Positions 61,710-64,000 of a DNA stretch of 64,000 nucleotides are shown piece by piece (within the stretch, counting starts at the first letter, position 1; each line of letters begins with the position of its first letter). The stretch covers positions 19,106 through 83,105 of the forward strand of contig SZOS01000008.1 in NCBI GenBank assembly GCA_030263295.1, in the 5' to 3' direction. The notes under the pieces are model-generated. The model searched no databases. It was given only the letters and a program-made list of their open reading frames with translations, and was not told the origin of the DNA. The stretch is from Dokdonella_A sp014338185 (GTDB lineage Bacteria > Pseudomonadota > Gammaproteobacteria > Xanthomonadales > Rhodanobacteraceae). A program made the translations under genes and the position numbers.

Positions 61710-63506
61710 ATGAAACCCGCCGCCTCGATCGACACGCTCGCGGTACTGCGGCGCCTGTGGCCCGAGGTCTGGCGCTACCGCTGGCGCGTGGGCCTGGCCC
61801 TGCTGCTGCTGGTGGCCGGCAAGCTCGCCGCGATCGGCGTGCCGATCGTGCTCAAGCACCTGGTCGATGCGCTCGACGTGACGCCGCGGCCCTTGCTCAT
61901 CCCGCTCGCTCTGTTGCTGGCCTATGGCGCTTTCCGGCTTGGCATGGCGTTGTTCCAGGAGCTGCGCCAGGTGGTGTTCGCGCGGGTGCTCGCGCGCACC
62001 TCGCGCAACGTCACGCTGCGCGCGTTCGAGCACCTGCACCGCCTCAGCCTGCGCTTCCACCTGGAGCGGCGCACCGGCGGCGTGGCGCGCGACATCGAAC
62101 GCGGCATGACCGCGACGTCCGACCTGCTCGACTGGACCATCTACACGATCCTGCCGACCCTGCTCGAGGTGAGCCTGGTCTGCGGCATCCTCATCTCGCG
62201 CTTCGACTGGACCTTCGCCGCGATCACGCTGGCCACGCTGGTGGCCTACATCGCGTTCACGTTCTCGATCACCGAGTGGCGCATGCGCTATTACCGCGCC
62301 GCCAAGAGCGCCGACACCGAGGCCAACGAGTGTGCGGTGGACTCGCTGCTCAACTACGAGACGGTCAAGTACTTCGGCAACGAGGCCCACGAGCAGGCAC
62401 GCTACGACGCCGCGCTGGTGCGCTACGAGGAAGCGACCGTCAAGAGCATGAAAACCCTCGCGGTGCTCAACGTGGGCCAGGCCGGCATCGTCGCGATCGG
62501 CCTGACCTTGTTGCTGTGGCGCTCCGCCCATGGCGTGGTGGCGGGCAGCATGACGATCGGCGACTTCGTGCTGGTCAACGCCTTCCTGCTGCAGCTGGCC
62601 GCGCCGCTCAACTACCTGGGCATGGTCTACCGCGAGGTCAAGCAGGGCCTCATCAACATCGAGCGCCTGTTCGAACTGCTGGCCGAGGAGCGCGAGATCG
62701 CCGACCCGCCGGGCGCACCGCCGCTGGCCGTGGCCGCAGGCGAAATCTGCTTCGAGCACGTCGATTTCGGCTACCAGCCCGAGCGCACCATCCTGCACGA
62801 CATCGACCTGTGCATTCCGCCCGGGCATACCGTGGCGGTGGTCGGCACCACCGGCGCGGGCAAGTCGACGCTGGCGCGGCTGCTGTTCCGCTTCTACGAC
62901 GTCACCGGCGGGCGCATCACGATCGACGGCCAGGACCTGCGCGCGGTGAGCCAGGCCTCGCTGCGCGCCGCGATCGGGATCGTGCCGCAGGACACCGTGC
63001 TGTTCAACGACACGATCTACTACAACATCGCCTACGGCCGCCCCGATGCGAGCCGCGAGGAGGTCGTCGCGGCCGCGCGCGCGGCCCACATCCACGACTT
63101 CATCACATCGCTGCCGCAAGGCTACGACAGCAACGTCGGCGAACGCGGGCTCAAGCTGTCCGGAGGCGAGAAGCAGCGCGTCGCGATCGCGCGCACCCTG
63201 CTCAAGCGGCCCTCGATCCTCGTCTTCGACGAGGCCACCAGCGCGCTCGACACGCGCACCGAGAAGGTCATCCAGCACGAACTGGCGGAGATCGCGCGTG
63301 GTCGCAGCACGCTCGTGATCGCGCACCGCCTGTCCACGATCGTGCACGCCGACACGATCGTCGTGCTCGAGCACGGCCGCATCGTCGAGCGCGGCAGCCA
63401 CGCCCAGTTGCTCGCGCGCGGCGGCCGCTACGCCCAGTTGTGGCAACTGCAGCAGCGCGGCGGCCACGCGCCCGCACCCGCCACGGACGAAACGGTCCAA
63501 GCCTGA
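61710..63506 (+). CDS. Atm1-type ABC half-transporter (permease-ATPase fusion)
   Basis: A 598-residue half-transporter. Six TM helices (about 25-330) include the Atm1 signature ECAVDSLLNYETVKYFGNEAHE near residue 210. The ATPase domain has Walker A GTTGAGKST near 385, LSGGEKQ signature, Walker B ILVFDEATSALD and switch HRLSTI. Relatives export glutathione-linked or persulfide sulfur compounds, or confer metal tolerance, and a bacterial homologue handles metal-glutathione conjugates. It is divergent from the DUF4399 gene. Confidence 0.92.
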   Translation: MKPAASIDTLAVLRRLWPEVWRYRWRVGLALLLLVAGKLAAIGVPIVLKHLVDALDVTPRPLLIPLALLLAYGAFRLGMALFQELRQVVFARVLARTSRNVTLRAFEHLHRLSLRFHLERRTGGVARDIERGMTATSDLLDWTIYTILPTLLEVSLVCGILISRFDWTFAAITLATLVAYIAFTFSITEWRMRYYRAAKSADTEANECAVDSLLNYETVKYFGNEAHEQARYDAALVRYEEATVKSMKTLAVLNVGQAGIVAIGLTLLLWRSAHGVVAGSMTIGDFVLVNAFLLQLAAPLNYLGMVYREVKQGLINIERLFELLAEEREIADPPGAPPLAVAAGEICFEHVDFGYQPERTILHDIDLCIPPGHTVAVVGTTGAGKSTLARLLFRFYDVTGGRITIDGQDLRAVSQASLRAAIGIVPQDTVLFNDTIYYNIAYGRPDASREEVVAAARAAHIHDFITSLPQGYDSNVGERGLKLSGGEKQRVAIARTLLKRPSILVFDEATSALDTRTEKVIQHELAEIARGRSTLVIAHRLSTIVHADTIVVLEHGRIVERGSHAQLLARGGRYAQLWQLQQRGGHAPAPATDETVQA

Positions 63507-63569
63507 CAGCCAGCGTCAGTTTCGGCGCCCTGAGCCGCGCCACGGCCGTGCCCGCCTGCGGTACGGTTC

Positions 63570-63587
63570 TTGCTTGCATGCGAGCAA
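63570..63587. promoter_or_regulatory. Near-perfect palindrome before the last gene
   Basis: TTGCTTGCATGCGAGCAA is self-complementary at eight of nine pairs (the exception is T-G). It lies seven bases before the ATG at 63595, where a ribosome-binding site should be. It may be an operator or an RNA hairpin. Confidence 0.35.
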
Positions 63588-63594
63588 CCCCCTG

Positions 63595-64000
63595 ATGGAA
63601 TCCATGCCCGTGAACGACAAAGCCCGCACCCTGAGCCTGCTTGGTGGCAGCAGTGACGACGCGGACAAGCTCGGCCGCCTGCTGGCGGCGCGCCCCGATT
63701 CGGCCTGGCGCACCGGCCCGGCCAGCAATGCCGATGTGCTCATCGTCGACGTCGACTCGGTCTATGGCCACATGGACTGGCTCAAGGCGCAGTCGAGCGG
63801 CCGCATCGTGATCGCGCTGTCCGCGGGCGATGCCCACGGCGCCGAGCACCGCCTGCGCAAGCCGGTGACACCCGCCACGCTGTTCGAACTGCTCGACCAG
63901 GTCGCAGCCCCCGCGGGCAATGGCCACGCCGCACCGGGCACCCCCAGGCCGGCACCGGCCAGCGCGCGCGCCGCGGCGGTCGCCGCGCCGTCCGCGCCGG
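63595..64000 (+). CDS. Receiver-like protein of unknown function, cut off by window edge
   Basis: An open frame from the ATG at 63595 to the window end with no stop (135 complete codons). The visible part has a CheY-like layout: a beta strand ending LIVDVDSVYGHMDWLK (about residues 50-65), a second strand IVIALSAGD, and KPVTPATLFELLDQV, like the conserved receiver Lys-Pro. The early acidic pair of true receivers is missing (LLGGSSDDADKLG instead), so phosphorylation is doubtful. An Ala/Pro-rich linker follows from about residue 103. The family was not recognised. A second in-frame ATG lies three codons in. Confidence 0.6.
   Translation, partial: MESMPVNDKARTLSLLGGSSDDADKLGRLLAARPDSAWRTGPASNADVLIVDVDSVYGHMDWLKAQSSGRIVIALSAGDAHGAEHRLRKPVTPATLFELLDQVAAPAGNGHAAPGTPRPAPASARAAAVAAPSAP

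Noticed and set aside
1..64000. CRISPR arrays, insertion sequences, prophage, tRNA or rRNA genes
   Set aside because: No regularly spaced repeats, transposase motifs, terminal inverted repeats, tRNA cloverleaf arms or rRNA signatures were seen on either strand.

Overview
The window is about 64 kb of very GC-rich (roughly 70 percent), gene-dense bacterial chromosome. No insertion sequence, prophage gene, CRISPR array, tRNA or rRNA was seen. The gene order ndk-rlmN-pilW-rodZ-yfgM-bamB-der, the order serC-serA-pheA-hisC-aroA-cmk-rpsA-ihfB-lapA-lapB, the small ribosomal protein THX and the PHA-granule proteins all point to a gammaproteobacterium of the Xanthomonadales (Lysobacterales) type, possibly Rhodanobacteraceae. 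That placement is inference. No computed phylogeny was possible.

Layout. 1-379: cut-off truC. 459-8056: two-component pair plus a heavy-metal-type RND efflux system. 8063-12639 (minus): folD followed by a TRAP transporter (TatT, DctP, DctQ, DctM) with tightly overlapping genes. 12749-19942 (minus): ndk-rlmN-pilW-rodZ-yfgM-bamB-der, without the usual ispG and hisS. 20172-25429: PsrA-like TetR regulator behind a perfect palindromic operator, then fadN, a thiolase and an MBL-fold hydrolase for fatty-acid degradation. 25446-28049: a lipoprotein, a small membrane protein and a Cys/Met-metabolism PLP enzyme. 28088-33325 (minus): envelope sugar genes (galU, NDP-sugar dehydratase, polyprenyl-phosphate sugar transferase) with lapB and lapA. 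33420-42291 (minus): ihfB, rpsA, cmk, aroA, hisC, pheA, serA, serC. 42489-44430: redoxin fusion and a two-FHA-domain protein.

44549-48527 looks like a storage-lipid locus. It holds two polyhydroxyalkanoate granule proteins, a 659-residue two-domain fatty acyl-CoA reductase of the Marinobacter fatty-alcohol type, an acyl-CoA-binding protein and a PhaD-like TetR regulator. An inverted repeat overlaps both divergent promoters there. I regard this as the most interesting system in the window: a likely junction of PHA and fatty-alcohol or wax-ester metabolism, about 20 kb from the PsrA-like beta-oxidation cluster.

48559-50921: rhomboid protease, CorA-type transporter, cold-shock gene with a long leader and a cspA-like promoter position, and THX. 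50991-55118: a zinc-homeostasis island (CDF exporter, MerC-like protein, ZnuD-like TonB receptor, Zur) with a clear Zur box at 52485-52499. 55199-64000: gltX with a coupled zinc-ribbon membrane protein, cpdB, a DUF885 peptidase-like lipoprotein, a DUF4399 protein, an Atm1-type ABC transporter and a cut-off receiver-like protein. The convergent gap at 61032-61139 is almost entirely three adjacent hairpins.
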